This document shows, in pieces, positions 1 through 7,821 of a stretch of 33,585 nt of DNA (its first letter is position 1; every line of letters starts with the position of its first letter). Source of the stretch: Dorea sp. (lineage in GTDB: Bacteria; Bacillota; Clostridia; Lachnospirales; Lachnospiraceae); assembly GCA_022769185.1 (NCBI GenBank), contig JALEKG010000011.1, positions 1-33,585 of the forward strand. Reading direction: 5' to 3'. The translations under genes were made by a program, and so were the position numbers. Under the pieces are notes generated by a model, which saw nothing but the letters and a program-made list of their open reading frames with translations, made no database searches and had not been told where the DNA came from.

Positions 1-554
1 ACAATAATAAACACCAGATCCAGTACAATATTCAAAAGTGCAGCCAAAACCAGAAAATATAATGGACGCTTACTGTCTCCCAGAGCTCTTAAAATACTGG
101 CAAGCAGATTATAAAGCACTTGAGCTATGATTCCACCACAAATAACCATAATATAACTATAAGCCTGATCATACATATCATCCGGTGTATTCATCCAATG
201 CAGAATATTTTCCATCATTGCCATACTAAGTACCGTAAGAATTACCGAGATCACGGCAGATAAAATTGCCGCCGATGCTACCGACTGTCGCATCGCCTTC
301 ATATTTCCGGCGCCAAAATGCTGAGCTGTAATTACAGTAAAACCTGCAGTCAACCCCATCAAAAATCCAATGATCAAAAAGGTCAAAGTTCCACAGGAAC
401 CTACCGCTGCCAACGCTGTATTTCCTACAAACTTTCCAACAATAACAGTATCTACCATACTATACAGCTGCTGAAATATATTCCCGACAAAGATTGGTAA
501 TGTAAAACTCAATATAATTTGGGCAGGCTTTCCCACCGTCATATCATTTTCCAT
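1..554 (-). CDS. MATE family multidrug/cation antiporter, N-terminal part (runs off left edge)
   Basis: The reading frame starts at ATG 554 and is still open at base 1, giving about 184 N-terminal residues of a transporter that is normally about 450 long. It opens with MENDMTVGKPAQIILSF, then a first helix containing the MATE-typical segment LPIFVGNIFQQLYSMVDTVI, followed by FVGNTALAAVG and GLTAGFTVITAQHFGAGN. These are the hallmarks of the N-terminal six-helix half of MATE (MOP superfamily) exporters, which expel cationic compounds in exchange for Na+ or H+ at the cytoplasmic membrane. An AGGAGG ribosome site lies 8 bases before the ATG. It is the second MATE gene on this strand within 2.4 kb, but the two are only distantly alike. 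It has its own promoter (637-665) and a structured leader (576-620). Substrate unknown. Confidence 0.9.
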   Translation of the reverse strand, partial: MENDMTVGKPAQIILSFTLPIFVGNIFQQLYSMVDTVIVGKFVGNTALAAVGSCGTLTFLIIGFLMGLTAGFTVITAQHFGAGNMKAMRQSVASAAILSAVISVILTVLSMAMMENILHWMNTPDDMYDQAYSYIMVICGGIIAQVLYNLLASILRALGDSKRPLYFLVLAALLNIVLDLVFII

Positions 555-575
555 TTCGAATTCCTCCTTTTTGAT

Positions 576-620
576 GTCTGTTTACACATGAACAGACCCC
601 AATACACGATTGGGGTCTGT
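576..620 (-). promoter_or_regulatory. Leader with two mutually exclusive hairpins before the left-edge MATE gene
   Basis: Hairpin 1 pairs 609-620 with 592-603 (12 perfect bp, ACAGACCCCAAT type, 5-base loop). Hairpin 2 pairs 591-597 with 576-582 (GTCTGTT with AACAGAC, 7 perfect bp, 8-base loop). Both need the segment around 592-597, so they cannot form together. The element sits between the promoter and the AGGAGG ribosome site. There is no U-run after hairpin 1 on the minus strand, so it is not a simple terminator. It could be an RNA switch or a repeated operator (ACAGAC/GTCTGT occurs three times). Confidence 0.5.
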
Positions 621-636
621 CAAAAAAACTTTATTC

Positions 637-665
637 ATTATAAACATTCTTTTTTTTAAATTCAA
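637..665 (-). promoter_or_regulatory. Sigma-A-type promoter of the left-edge MATE gene
   Basis: Minus-strand TTGAAT (665-660), a 17-base spacer and a perfect TATAAT (642-637). The expected start is near 630, giving a leader of about 75 bases before ATG 554. The flank is very A/T rich. Confidence 0.6.
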
Positions 666-708
666 TATGAATTTTTAACAAAAAAATCTTTTTTTTGAAG
701 GTTCTTCT

Positions 709-1040
709 CTACTTCTTAGACTGATAAAGATTGATGATAATATCTGCACATTTCTCAATTCCAATTTCTCCACTGTCCAGAGAAAGATGATAATTCGGCG
801 CATATCCCCACTTCATATCGGTATAAAACTGATAATAGGATGCCCGTCGTTTATCTTTATCTTTTAGTCTCTGAGCAGGCGACTCTTCTCTCTCTCCATG
901 TTCCCGCACAATACGGTCTGAACGGTACTCCATACTTGCATGAATAAAGACACGCAAACAGTCCGCCTTTTCACGAAGAATAAAGTCTGCACATCTTCCG
1001 ACAATCACACAAGGACCTTCTGCCGCCAGATCCGAAGAAT
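709..1040 (-). pseudogene. 5'-truncated cytidylate-kinase-like gene (Cytidylate_kin2 type) at a deletion scar
   Basis: About 105 C-terminal residues of a small nucleotide-kinase-like protein, from DLAAEGPCVIVGRCADFIL to the stop at 709. They align well with the second half of the intact kinase at 31385-31987 (HLAEREDCIIVGRCANYVL, then a DKDxxxxxYYxxYTD-type segment). The first half, including the phosphate-binding loop (GRQFGSNGR in the intact copy), is missing. Upstream the frame merges, one base out of register, with the end of the MATE gene 971-2323. An ATG at 1077 lies inside MATE sequence and gives a meaningless lead-in (MCLVWDLHCC). I read it as a deletion remnant, probably without enzymatic function. 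An A/U-only hairpin at 679-697 could be a weak terminator. Confidence 0.8.
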
Positions 1041-2323
1041 CTCGGAAGCAGCAATGCAAATCCCACACCAAACACAATCTCCCGGATCATAGAAAGTGCC
1101 GTTGACTCCGCAGCTTTTCCCATTGCCTGCAGGAAAATAAAGCAGGCTTTGTTCACACAGGCAAAAATGACCAGACACAGATAGATCCGGAATGCCTTAA
1201 TTGCAAAATCTGTGTAATAAGTACTTTCATTTGCCGCACCAAAGATTGCAATCAGCTGACGTGGCAGGAATTCCACAATCATAAATGCAATAACGCCAAC
1301 GAAAGCTTCGTACATAAGAAGCTTACGAAAAAGGCTCTTCACCCTGTCTTTCAGTCCGGCACCCATGTTATATCCAACAATTGGAATACATCCTGCTGCC
1401 ATACCTACAACAATAGAAATCACAATCTGGAAGAACTTCATAACAATTCCTACAACTGCCATAGGGATCTGCGCATACTGTTCCTGCCCAAAGACCGGAT
1501 CTGCCGCGCCATATTTACGGATCATATTGTTAACTGCCGCCATAGACGCAACCAGTGAAATCTGTGAAAGAAAACTACAAAAACCAAGCACCAGTGTTTT
1601 CTGGATAATATGGCCACTCAGATGATAATCTTCCTTTGCAGGCTTTATCACCTTCATATGACAGATATACCACACTGCCAGCATTGCCGTAACAATCTGC
1701 CCCATGACAGTAGCAACTGCCGCGCCCATCATTCCCCATCGAAAGATGAAGATGAATACAGGATCCAGAATAATATTAATCACAGCTCCTGCCAGCGTGG
1801 AGACCATTGCAAATCTTGGATTTCCATCTGCACGGATCACCGGATTCATAGCCTGACCAAACATATAGAATGGAATTCCCAGAGAAATATTAAAAAAGTA
1901 CTCCTGAGAGTGTTTAAATGTCTCTGCGTTCACTGTTCCTCCAAACATTGCAATAATCTGATCTCTGAAAATCAGATAAATTGCACACAGGATCAGACTG
2001 CTTACGATACTCAGAACAATAGAATTACCGACACTCTTTTTCGCTTTCTGCGGTTCATTCTTTCCAAGACTTAAGCTGACAAACGCACAACATCCGTCTC
2101 CGATCATAACCGCAATTGCAAGTGCAATAACTGTCAGAGGAAATACAACTGTATTCGCCGCATTTCCATAAGAACCCAGGTAAGATGCATTGGCAATAAA
2201 TATCTGGTCAACGATATTATAAAGAGCACCTACCAGCAATGAAATAATACAGGGGATTGCATACTTCTGCATCAACTTTCCGATACGTTCCGTCCCCAGA
2301 AAAAGATTAGAATTTGTTTCCAT
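971..2323 (-). CDS. MATE family efflux transporter with aberrant C-terminus
   Basis: About 450 residues. METNSNLFLGTERIGKLMQK is followed by typical MATE helices (LLVGALYNIVDQIFIAN, GDGCCAFVSLSLGK, NPVIRADGNPRFAM), matching the clostridial NorM/MepA-like branch that exports cationic drugs or metabolites at the membrane. The start was set at ATG 2323 because AAAGGG lies 9 bases upstream; an in-frame ATG at 2341 lacks a ribosome site. The sequence is normal to PRFFG (base 1031), then ends in 19 residues, SGGRRSLCDCRKMCRLYSS, read out of frame from the downstream kinase gene. The last transmembrane helix of MATE proteins, expected after PRFFG, is therefore lost, and the protein may be impaired. 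The promoter and an attenuator-like terminator lie upstream (2427-2501). Confidence 0.88.
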   Translation of the reverse strand: METNSNLFLGTERIGKLMQKYAIPCIISLLVGALYNIVDQIFIANASYLGSYGNAANTVVFPLTVIALAIAVMIGDGCCAFVSLSLGKNEPQKAKKSVGNSIVLSIVSSLILCAIYLIFRDQIIAMFGGTVNAETFKHSQEYFFNISLGIPFYMFGQAMNPVIRADGNPRFAMVSTLAGAVINIILDPVFIFIFRWGMMGAAVATVMGQIVTAMLAVWYICHMKVIKPAKEDYHLSGHIIQKTLVLGFCSFLSQISLVASMAAVNNMIRKYGAADPVFGQEQYAQIPMAVVGIVMKFFQIVISIVVGMAAGCIPIVGYNMGAGLKDRVKSLFRKLLMYEAFVGVIAFMIVEFLPRQLIAIFGAANESTYYTDFAIKAFRIYLCLVIFACVNKACFIFLQAMGKAAESTALSMIREIVFGVGFALLLPRFFGSGGRRSLCDCRKMCRLYSS

Positions 2324-2419
2324 TGGAATACACCCTTTCATATAAAATTAATTACGTATAAATTGTGTAGCAACACACTCCAAAATGGTCCACGGACCTT
2401 TTTATCACATGATTGCAAC

Positions 2420-2464
2420 AAAAAAACGTGCAACAAAACTGGATTTACGCAGTTCTGCTACACG
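2420..2464 (-). terminator. Terminator hairpin directly after the MATE promoter (attenuator candidate)
   Basis: Minus-strand arms 2464-2450 and 2441-2427 form a 15-bp stem (12 Watson-Crick, 3 G-U) with loop CGTAAATC, followed by seven U (2426-2420). The hairpin begins within a few bases of the predicted transcription start, ahead of the MATE gene. The upstream symporter gene has its own hairpin at 2519-2540. The simplest reading is a leader that ends transcription unless a signal prevents it. MATE genes of the mepA type in clostridia are known targets of guanidine-IV riboswitches; I cannot confirm that class here. Confidence 0.65.
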
Positions 2465-2472
2465 TTATCTGT

Positions 2473-2501
2473 ATCATAGCATAAATATATTATATTTTCA
2501 A
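2473..2501 (-). promoter_or_regulatory. Promoter of the MATE gene 971-2323
   Basis: Minus-strand TTGAAA (2501-2496), 17-base spacer, TATGAT (2478-2473). The predicted start near 2466 abuts the 5' arm of the terminator hairpin at 2427-2464. Confidence 0.55.
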
Positions 2502-2514
2502 AGGTGAATTTGCA

Positions 2515-2540
2515 TAAAAATGATACCTCTCTGTATCATA
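2515..2540 (-). terminator. Terminator after the NSS symporter gene
   Basis: Minus-strand ATGATAC, a 6-base loop, GTATCAT (7 bp), then UUUUU. It lies just after the symporter stop at 2544. The short stem makes it moderate in strength. Confidence 0.5.
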
Positions 2541-2543
2541 AAA

Positions 2544-3866
2544 CTATCCGATTCCTCCCAAAATAATTCCCAAAATCAAAACCACAAAACAGATTGGACA
2601 GAAAAGATACTTACAGGCCGGATATAATATCTTGCTGACAGCCTTTTCCCGTCCTTTATTGACTTGCTGTTCTACATACTCTTTTCCACATACCCAGAAG
2701 AACATAATCGCAGCCAGACCTGCTCCCAGTGGACAGATGTAAATGGACAGCATATCCATCCACCCTGATACAATCCCCTGAATACAGACAGCAATAACTG
2801 CGCTGAATACACCTGTCACTGCACAAGCCGGCACACGGTCTAACCGGAACTTTTCCTGTACGGTTGCAATTGGCGCCTCATATAGATTAATCAGGGAAGA
2901 CATTCCTGCAAACAACACTGCAACAAAGAAAATAACTGCAACGATCTTTCCTCCCGGCATTGACTGAAACAGATTCGGAAGGAAAATAAACATCAGCCCC
3001 GGTCCTCCCTGGTCTAACTGAGTTCCTGTAGTTGCCATGGCCGGAATAATCACCAGCGCCGCAAGCAATGCTGCCAGCGTATCAAATAACGCAACTCTTC
3101 CTGCAGATGCCGGAATATTTTCTTCATCTGAAAGATAAGATCCATAGATCAGTGTTCCGTTTCCAGCAATAGACAGGGAGAAAAATGCCTGGCCCAGAGC
3201 AAATATCCATGTCTTTGGATTCGCAAGCGCCTGGCTGTCCACGCGAAAAATGTACCGGTATCCATCCAAAGCTCCCGGCTGAAAAAAGACGTAAACACCA
3301 AGAATCACAAACAACAGGAAAAAAACCGGCATCATCACTTTATTCGCTTTCTCAATCCCGCTCTGTACTCCCAGCATCAAGATCAGCATTGCAAGTACCA
3401 ATGCCACCAGAAGCCATCCATTATTACCAAATGCAGATGCCATGCTTCCAAATGCAGCGCCAAATCCATCTACATCCTCCGCCGCAAGTGTTGCACCGGT
3501 AAATGTGCCGACCGTATACTTCAGGATCCACCCCAGTACTACCGTATAACCAATTGCCATTGCAAGGGAACCCAGAACCGGGATCAGACCAATTGCCTCT
3601 CCGATTTTTCTATTTCCTTTTCTCTCACACGCATATCCGAATGCATCCACCGGACCCGATCTGGTTGCCCGGCCAAAACTCATTTCGCCAATGATTCCGG
3701 TAGAACCGATTAAAATGACAAAAATAAAATACGGGATAATAAATGAACCGCCCCCGTAAAGCGATACTCTGGTCGGAAACATCCAGATGTTCCCCATTCC
3801 GACCGCTGACCCGATACATGCGAGAATGAATCCCCATCTCGAACTAAATGAATCTCTCTTTTTCAT
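2544..3866 (-). CDS. Sodium-dependent transporter of the neurotransmitter:sodium symporter (SNF/NSS) family
   Basis: 440 residues with about 11 hydrophobic segments, the usual size of short bacterial NSS members (LeuT fold). Helix 1 carries GSAVGMGNIWMFP, the Na+/substrate site segment; Ser-rich SLSIAGNGTLIYGSYL and AGMSSLINLYEAPIATVQEK match helices 6 to 8. Such proteins import an amino acid with Na+. The conserved Arg of the GNxWRFP motif, part of the outer gate in LeuT, is Met here. The ribosome site is GAGGTAG before ATG 3866. The gene diverges from the amidohydrolase at 4070 and has its own promoter at 3932-3960. Substrate cannot be told from sequence; an amino acid is likely. Confidence 0.93.
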   Translation of the reverse strand: MKKRDSFSSRWGFILACIGSAVGMGNIWMFPTRVSLYGGGSFIIPYFIFVILIGSTGIIGEMSFGRATRSGPVDAFGYACERKGNRKIGEAIGLIPVLGSLAMAIGYTVVLGWILKYTVGTFTGATLAAEDVDGFGAAFGSMASAFGNNGWLLVALVLAMLILMLGVQSGIEKANKVMMPVFFLLFVILGVYVFFQPGALDGYRYIFRVDSQALANPKTWIFALGQAFFSLSIAGNGTLIYGSYLSDEENIPASAGRVALFDTLAALLAALVIIPAMATTGTQLDQGGPGLMFIFLPNLFQSMPGGKIVAVIFFVAVLFAGMSSLINLYEAPIATVQEKFRLDRVPACAVTGVFSAVIAVCIQGIVSGWMDMLSIYICPLGAGLAAIMFFWVCGKEYVEQQVNKGREKAVSKILYPACKYLFCPICFVVLILGIILGGIG

Positions 3867-3931
3867 ACATCTACCTCATGTAAACTGTTATAAAACTCAC
3901 AACAGTTCTATATTATTTTTCCTGTTTGCTT

Positions 3932-3960
3932 AGTATACTATATACACGTAAATGTTACAA
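3932..3960 (-). promoter_or_regulatory. Promoter of the NSS symporter gene
   Basis: Minus-strand TTGTAA (3960-3955), 17-base spacer, TATACT (3937-3932). Downstream in the leader, arms 3901-3907 and 3883-3889 (AACTGTT/AACAGTT, 11-base loop) form an inverted repeat that could be an operator or a weak hairpin. Confidence 0.55.
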
Positions 3961-4024
3961 GCATGTCATTTTACTTTTATTTGTCAATTAATTCACAAAA
4001 ACTATATCCTTTCTTCTGTATAAA

Positions 4025-4033
4025 TGTTATACT
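4025..4033 (+). promoter_or_regulatory. Extended -10 promoter of the amidohydrolase gene
   Basis: TGTTATACT (TGn plus TATACT) 37 bases before the ATG at 4070, with no good -35 at 17 bases. A weaker alternative is TTGTCA (3981) with TATATC (4003). Confidence 0.4.
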
Positions 4034-4069
4034 AGAATCAATAATTATACAAAAAGGAAGGGAATAATC

Positions 4070-5308
4070 ATGATCATTTGTGCAAAACACATCATTACCG
4101 GAGATGGTAAAACGATACTGGAAGATCAGGCTGTTGCCATCGAAGATGGAAAGATCAAAAAAATAGGGACAAAGGAGGAACTTACCACAGAATTTCCACA
4201 GAAAGAAGTAAAAGATTATGGGGATGCTACTCTTCTGCCTGGTCTCTGTGATATGCATGTTCATCTTGGCTACTGGTTCTCACAACCGGACAGTTTTAAT
4301 TACAACGACCAACTGATCACTCTATATGCTTTACAACATGCACAAGCTGCATTTGAGCGCGGAATCACCAGTGTCCGTGATATGACTTCTGCAAGGAAAT
4401 TATGTGCTACTCTAAAAATGGCTGCCGAAAAAGGATTTATCACAATTCCGAGAATTACTCATGTAGATAATGGAATGTGTATGACAGGAGGTCATGGCTG
4501 GGATGATGATATTGCCCAGGTAGATGGTCCATGGGAAATCCGCAAAGAAATCCGCCGGCAGGTACGAGATGGTGCAGAATGGGTAAAAATCCTGACGACG
4601 CATAGAAGTCATATTCCTGAATATACCCAGGAGGAGCTTGACGCAGCAGTCGATGAATGCCACAGACGAGGAATCAAATGTGGAATTCATGCAGGTACAC
4701 AACCAGGAATCCAGATGAGTATTGACGCTGGTTTTGATACGATTGAGCATGGTACTTTCATGACCTATGAACAGGCTCAGCAGATGGCAGAGAAAGGACT
4801 TGCATGGACTCCTACCATTATGGCTTATACATATCTGTATGAAATTACGAAAAAGAATCTGGAAGAATGTGCCGGGAAGCCAGTCAACGATCCTGTCATG
4901 CAGAAAGAAATGGCAAACTGGGAATACTTTGAACCAGCCTATAAAGCCTATCGTGACAACTTTAAAAAATTCTACGACACCGGAGTGACCGTCCTTGCCG
5001 GAACCGATATGGTAGTATATGGTTCTCCGCTGCTTCCACTTCCAAGAGAGCTTCAGTACATGGTAGAATACGGCATTACACCGGTCCAGGCCATCCAGAC
5101 CGCTACTTCTAACCCGGCAAAAGTACTCGGCTTTGAGAACGAACGCGGGCTGGTGAAAGAAGGGCTCGATGCAGACCTTCTCGTTGTTGGCGGCGACTTA
5201 AGCAAAGACATTACCTTATTAAACGATGTAAAACTCGTAACACTGGGTGGAAAGAGAGTCTTTGAAGATGGTATCCGCTACGTAGGAACTCACAATATGT
5301 TTATGTAG
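4070..5308 (+). CDS. Metal-dependent amidohydrolase (imidazolonepropionase / Xaa-Pro dipeptidase-like)
   Basis: 412 residues with the full metal site of the amidohydrolase superfamily: HxH at His63/His65 (DMHVHLG), Lys173 (WVKIL, candidate carboxylated lysine), His207 (GIHAG), His227 (TIEHG) and Asp313 (GTDMV). A small beta-sandwich formed by both termini (MIICAKHIITGDG; DADLLVVGGD) flanks the TIM barrel. Relatives hydrolyse cyclic amides or proline-containing dipeptides in the cytosol; the exact substrate is not visible. The ribosome site AAGGAAGGG precedes ATG 4070. It is a single-gene plus-strand unit lying between two amino-acid symporter genes, which fits use of imported peptides or amino-acid derivatives (inference). 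Confidence 0.92.
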   Translation: MIICAKHIITGDGKTILEDQAVAIEDGKIKKIGTKEELTTEFPQKEVKDYGDATLLPGLCDMHVHLGYWFSQPDSFNYNDQLITLYALQHAQAAFERGITSVRDMTSARKLCATLKMAAEKGFITIPRITHVDNGMCMTGGHGWDDDIAQVDGPWEIRKEIRRQVRDGAEWVKILTTHRSHIPEYTQEELDAAVDECHRRGIKCGIHAGTQPGIQMSIDAGFDTIEHGTFMTYEQAQQMAEKGLAWTPTIMAYTYLYEITKKNLEECAGKPVNDPVMQKEMANWEYFEPAYKAYRDNFKKFYDTGVTVLAGTDMVVYGSPLLPLPRELQYMVEYGITPVQAIQTATSNPAKVLGFENERGLVKEGLDADLLVVGGDLSKDITLLNDVKLVTLGGKRVFEDGIRYVGTHNMFM

Positions 5309-5314
5309 AATATA

Positions 5315-5345
5315 TAAGGGATTGCATCCGCAATCCCTTATTATT
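5315..5345. terminator. Shared terminator between convergent amidohydrolase and alanine symporter genes
   Basis: TAAGGGATTGC, loop ATCC, GCAATCCCTTA: an 11-bp perfect stem. The plus strand continues TTATTATTT. The minus strand continues UAUAUAUU, weaker but usable. It sits between stops at 5308 and 5348. Confidence 0.8.
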
Positions 5346-5347
5346 AT

Positions 5348-6886
5348 TTATCCTTTCGCTTTTTCATCCCAGAAGGTGCAATCATTTCTTCCGATCACAA
5401 CTGAAGTAAATGGTGTCCCGTCATTTTTCTTATAATGCTTTGTTGCCCGAAGTACATATTTCGATCCCACATAAACAATCGGTACATTAAAGAACACAAT
5501 CAGAATATTTCCAAGATCAGAGAACGCCCACAAGTTTCCAAGTTCCAGACCTGCTATGTTACACATGATACCAAATGCTGCTACAAAAAGTGCAATTCCT
5601 CTGACTACATTAATGAATCCCTGGTCCTTTCGAATCCGGTTCGCAGCAATCTCTGAAAAACTGATCATTCCCAATAGACATGTATATGCGAACATACAGA
5701 AGCATAAGGTAATCAGAAATGTCACGATCGCATTTGCTGAAGTTCCCGGTGTCAGTGCTGCAATCGACTCTGTGAATTTCGGAAGCTTGTCAAGCTCTGC
5801 CCATACCGCTGCATCCGGACCGTTCCAGCAGTGCGCCATAACTACCACAAATCCCGAAAGTGTACAGATTACAATTGTATCTAAGAAAACACCAATCGAT
5901 GCCAGGATTCCCTGCTCACAAGGATGTTTCGCATCAGATGCTGCCGCAGACATGGTTATCGTACCTTGTCCGGCTTCGTTTGACATCAGACCACGCTTTA
6001 CCCCTTGTGCCAGCACCGTACCAAACATGCCACCGAAAAACGCTTCCGGTTTGAAAGCCCCACCGAATACTGCACGGAAGAAATATGGAACGGAACCAAG
6101 ATTCAAAACGATTAATACAAGAACCGTAAGGATATAAATCACAGCCATCACCGGAACCATTTTATCCGTCCATTTTGTCACTTTTTTAATTCCCCCAAAT
6201 GCAATAACCGCTGTCATCACTATGATGAATGCCCCAACAATATAATAAAATGCTGAATCCGTTGCAATTGTTGCCCCTGTTACAATCTCAGCCATTCTCC
6301 CAACAGAAGAAACTACATTAAATCCCTGTGCCGGAAGGCAACACAATGCATACAGAATATAAAGCACAGATAAAAAGACTCCGATCCAAATCCGATTGCC
6401 TAAAAGCTTTCTTCCATAAAACGGAAGGCCTCCAATGAATTCATCATCCTTTTTCTCTTTAAAGATCTGTGCCAGCACTCCCTCCATATAGGCAACAGCC
6501 ATTCCGAAGAATGCAGAAATCCACATCCAGAATAATGCTCCAGGACCACCAACTGCAATTGCACCAGTTACACCTATAATATTTCCCGGGCCTACCCGCA
6601 TTGCGGAACTTAAGAGAAAAGCAGCAAGCGGAGAGATTCCTGTCTCTACCTTTCTCTTCTCCGTCATAATCTGAATTCCTTTTTTAAAATGTGTTACCTG
6701 CATGAATCCGATACGGAAACTGAAAAAAATGCCGGAACCCAGCAGCAAAATGATTGCAAAAGAAAAATTTCCCAGAAGCGGAATTCGTGAATACCACTCG
6801 AAATTAGTCGGAAAGTCCCACAGAAGATCAGACAGCGGACCCACGAATGCAAAAATACCATTAATTGATTCAAAAATACCCTGCAT
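5348..6886 (-). CDS. Sodium:alanine/glycine symporter (AGCS family)
   Basis: 512 residues, multi-spanning. The family signature GPGNIIGVTGAIAVGGPGA is present, with FGGIKKVTKWTDKMVPVMAV and SNEAGQGTITMSAAASDAKHP, all typical of AlsT/AgcS carriers that import alanine or glycine with Na+. Length is slightly longer than the usual 440-490 because of an N-terminal stretch rich in Trp and Phe (LLWDFPTNFEWYSRIPLLG). AGGAGGTGA lies 8 bases before ATG 6886. The yitT gene is 32 bases upstream, so the two are probably one transcript. It is also the last gene of the same-strand run beginning at gdhA. Alanine is a transamination product of glutamate, so a link to GDH is plausible but unproven. Confidence 0.95.
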   Translation of the reverse strand: MQGIFESINGIFAFVGPLSDLLWDFPTNFEWYSRIPLLGNFSFAIILLLGSGIFFSFRIGFMQVTHFKKGIQIMTEKRKVETGISPLAAFLLSSAMRVGPGNIIGVTGAIAVGGPGALFWMWISAFFGMAVAYMEGVLAQIFKEKKDDEFIGGLPFYGRKLLGNRIWIGVFLSVLYILYALCCLPAQGFNVVSSVGRMAEIVTGATIATDSAFYYIVGAFIIVMTAVIAFGGIKKVTKWTDKMVPVMAVIYILTVLVLIVLNLGSVPYFFRAVFGGAFKPEAFFGGMFGTVLAQGVKRGLMSNEAGQGTITMSAAASDAKHPCEQGILASIGVFLDTIVICTLSGFVVVMAHCWNGPDAAVWAELDKLPKFTESIAALTPGTSANAIVTFLITLCFCMFAYTCLLGMISFSEIAANRIRKDQGFINVVRGIALFVAAFGIMCNIAGLELGNLWAFSDLGNILIVFFNVPIVYVGSKYVLRATKHYKKNDGTPFTSVVIGRNDCTFWDEKAKG

Positions 6887-6918
6887 ACTTGATTCACCTC
6901 CTACATTTTCAAATCTTC

Positions 6919-7764
6919 TTAATAAACTTTTGGTTTATACCGGATATCATGTACCGAATATACTGTCATAAATGCATCCGGATCTATTTCACTCATAAAC
7001 CGCATCAGCTTCTGATATTCATTCTTATCCACAATCACAATGATTTCCTGACGCTTCTCCAGTTTATATGCTCCGATTGCCTCATAGATCGTTGCACCAC
7101 TATGTAAATCATTCAATATAAAATCCCGCACCTTCTCCTCATGCTGAGAAACGATACACACACGTTTCTTCTCATTCTGTCCAAAGATAAAATAATCTAC
7201 GACAATTCCATTAAAATAAGTTCCGATCACACTAAGTACAACCGTCTTCGAATCATACACAAATGCGGCTGAAAGAGCTACACACATCCCGGCAAGAGAC
7301 ATCGCCTTTCCTAATTCCATATGAAAATATTTATTCATGATCTTCGCAACGATATCCAATCCTCCAGATGATGCATTACGATTGAACAAAATACTGAGTC
7401 CTACACTGACCAGTAAAATATATGCAAGAACATCCAGTGACTGATCCCCTGTCAGTGACTGATTATTTGGCAGCAGTCTTTCCAGAATCCCTATAAAAAA
7501 CGGAAGCATCACCGACGTATATACCGTTTTATAGCCAAATTCCGGACCACACAAAATAAATCCTACAATCAGAAGTCCCACATTCAAAATCATCGTTATC
7601 GATGAAATAGAAAGCGGAATAAAATTAGACAATACGATCGCAAGTCCGGAAATACTGCTTACTGCAGTATGGCTTGGGATCAAAAAGAAAAATACTGCCG
7701 CTGCAATCATTGCAACAGCAAAAGTCAGAATAACCAACTCTTTGAACACACCTTGTTTTTTCAT
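6919..7764 (-). CDS. YitT family membrane protein with DUF2179 domain
   Basis: 281 residues. Five or six hydrophobic helices occupy residues 10-200 (first: ELVILTFAVAMIAAAVFFFL), with the conserved NRNASSGGLDIVAKIMN loop of YitT proteins. A soluble C-terminal DUF2179 domain follows (about 200-275: RVCIVSQHEEKVRDFIL...GATIYEAIGAY). Function is not established for the family. The ribosome site AGGAGG precedes ATG 7764. A possible internal promoter (TTGAAA 7821-7816, 16 bases, TATGAT 7799-7794, with a TG extension) overlaps the stop codon of the preceding gene, so yitT and the alanine symporter may be transcribed separately from the coupled trio upstream. Confidence 0.92.
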   Translation of the reverse strand: MKKQGVFKELVILTFAVAMIAAAVFFFLIPSHTAVSSISGLAIVLSNFIPLSISSITMILNVGLLIVGFILCGPEFGYKTVYTSVMLPFFIGILERLLPNNQSLTGDQSLDVLAYILLVSVGLSILFNRNASSGGLDIVAKIMNKYFHMELGKAMSLAGMCVALSAAFVYDSKTVVLSVIGTYFNGIVVDYFIFGQNEKKRVCIVSQHEEKVRDFILNDLHSGATIYEAIGAYKLEKRQEIIVIVDKNEYQKLMRFMSEIDPDAFMTVYSVHDIRYKPKVY

Positions 7765-7793
7765 GATAGCCTCCTAAATAGATCTCTTGCATT

Positions 7794-7821
7794 ATCATAA
7801 CATATTCGTCTATCATTTCAA
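7794..7821 (-). promoter_or_regulatory. Possible internal promoter before yitT
   Basis: Minus-strand TTGAAA, 16-base spacer, TGTTATGAT. It begins in the stop codon of the flavodoxin-fold gene. Confidence 0.4.

Noticed and set aside
591-620. Strong hairpin as a terminator
   Set aside because: The U-run lies before it, not after it, in the direction of the genes; it sits in a leader downstream of a promoter.
709-1077. A complete small protein starting at ATG 1077
   Set aside because: The first 15 or so residues are MATE coding sequence in another frame; there is no phosphate loop, so it is a truncated gene.
2420-2464. Guanidine-II (mini-ykkC) riboswitch
   Set aside because: The loop is CGTAAATC, not the ACGR loops that define that class; other classes remain open.
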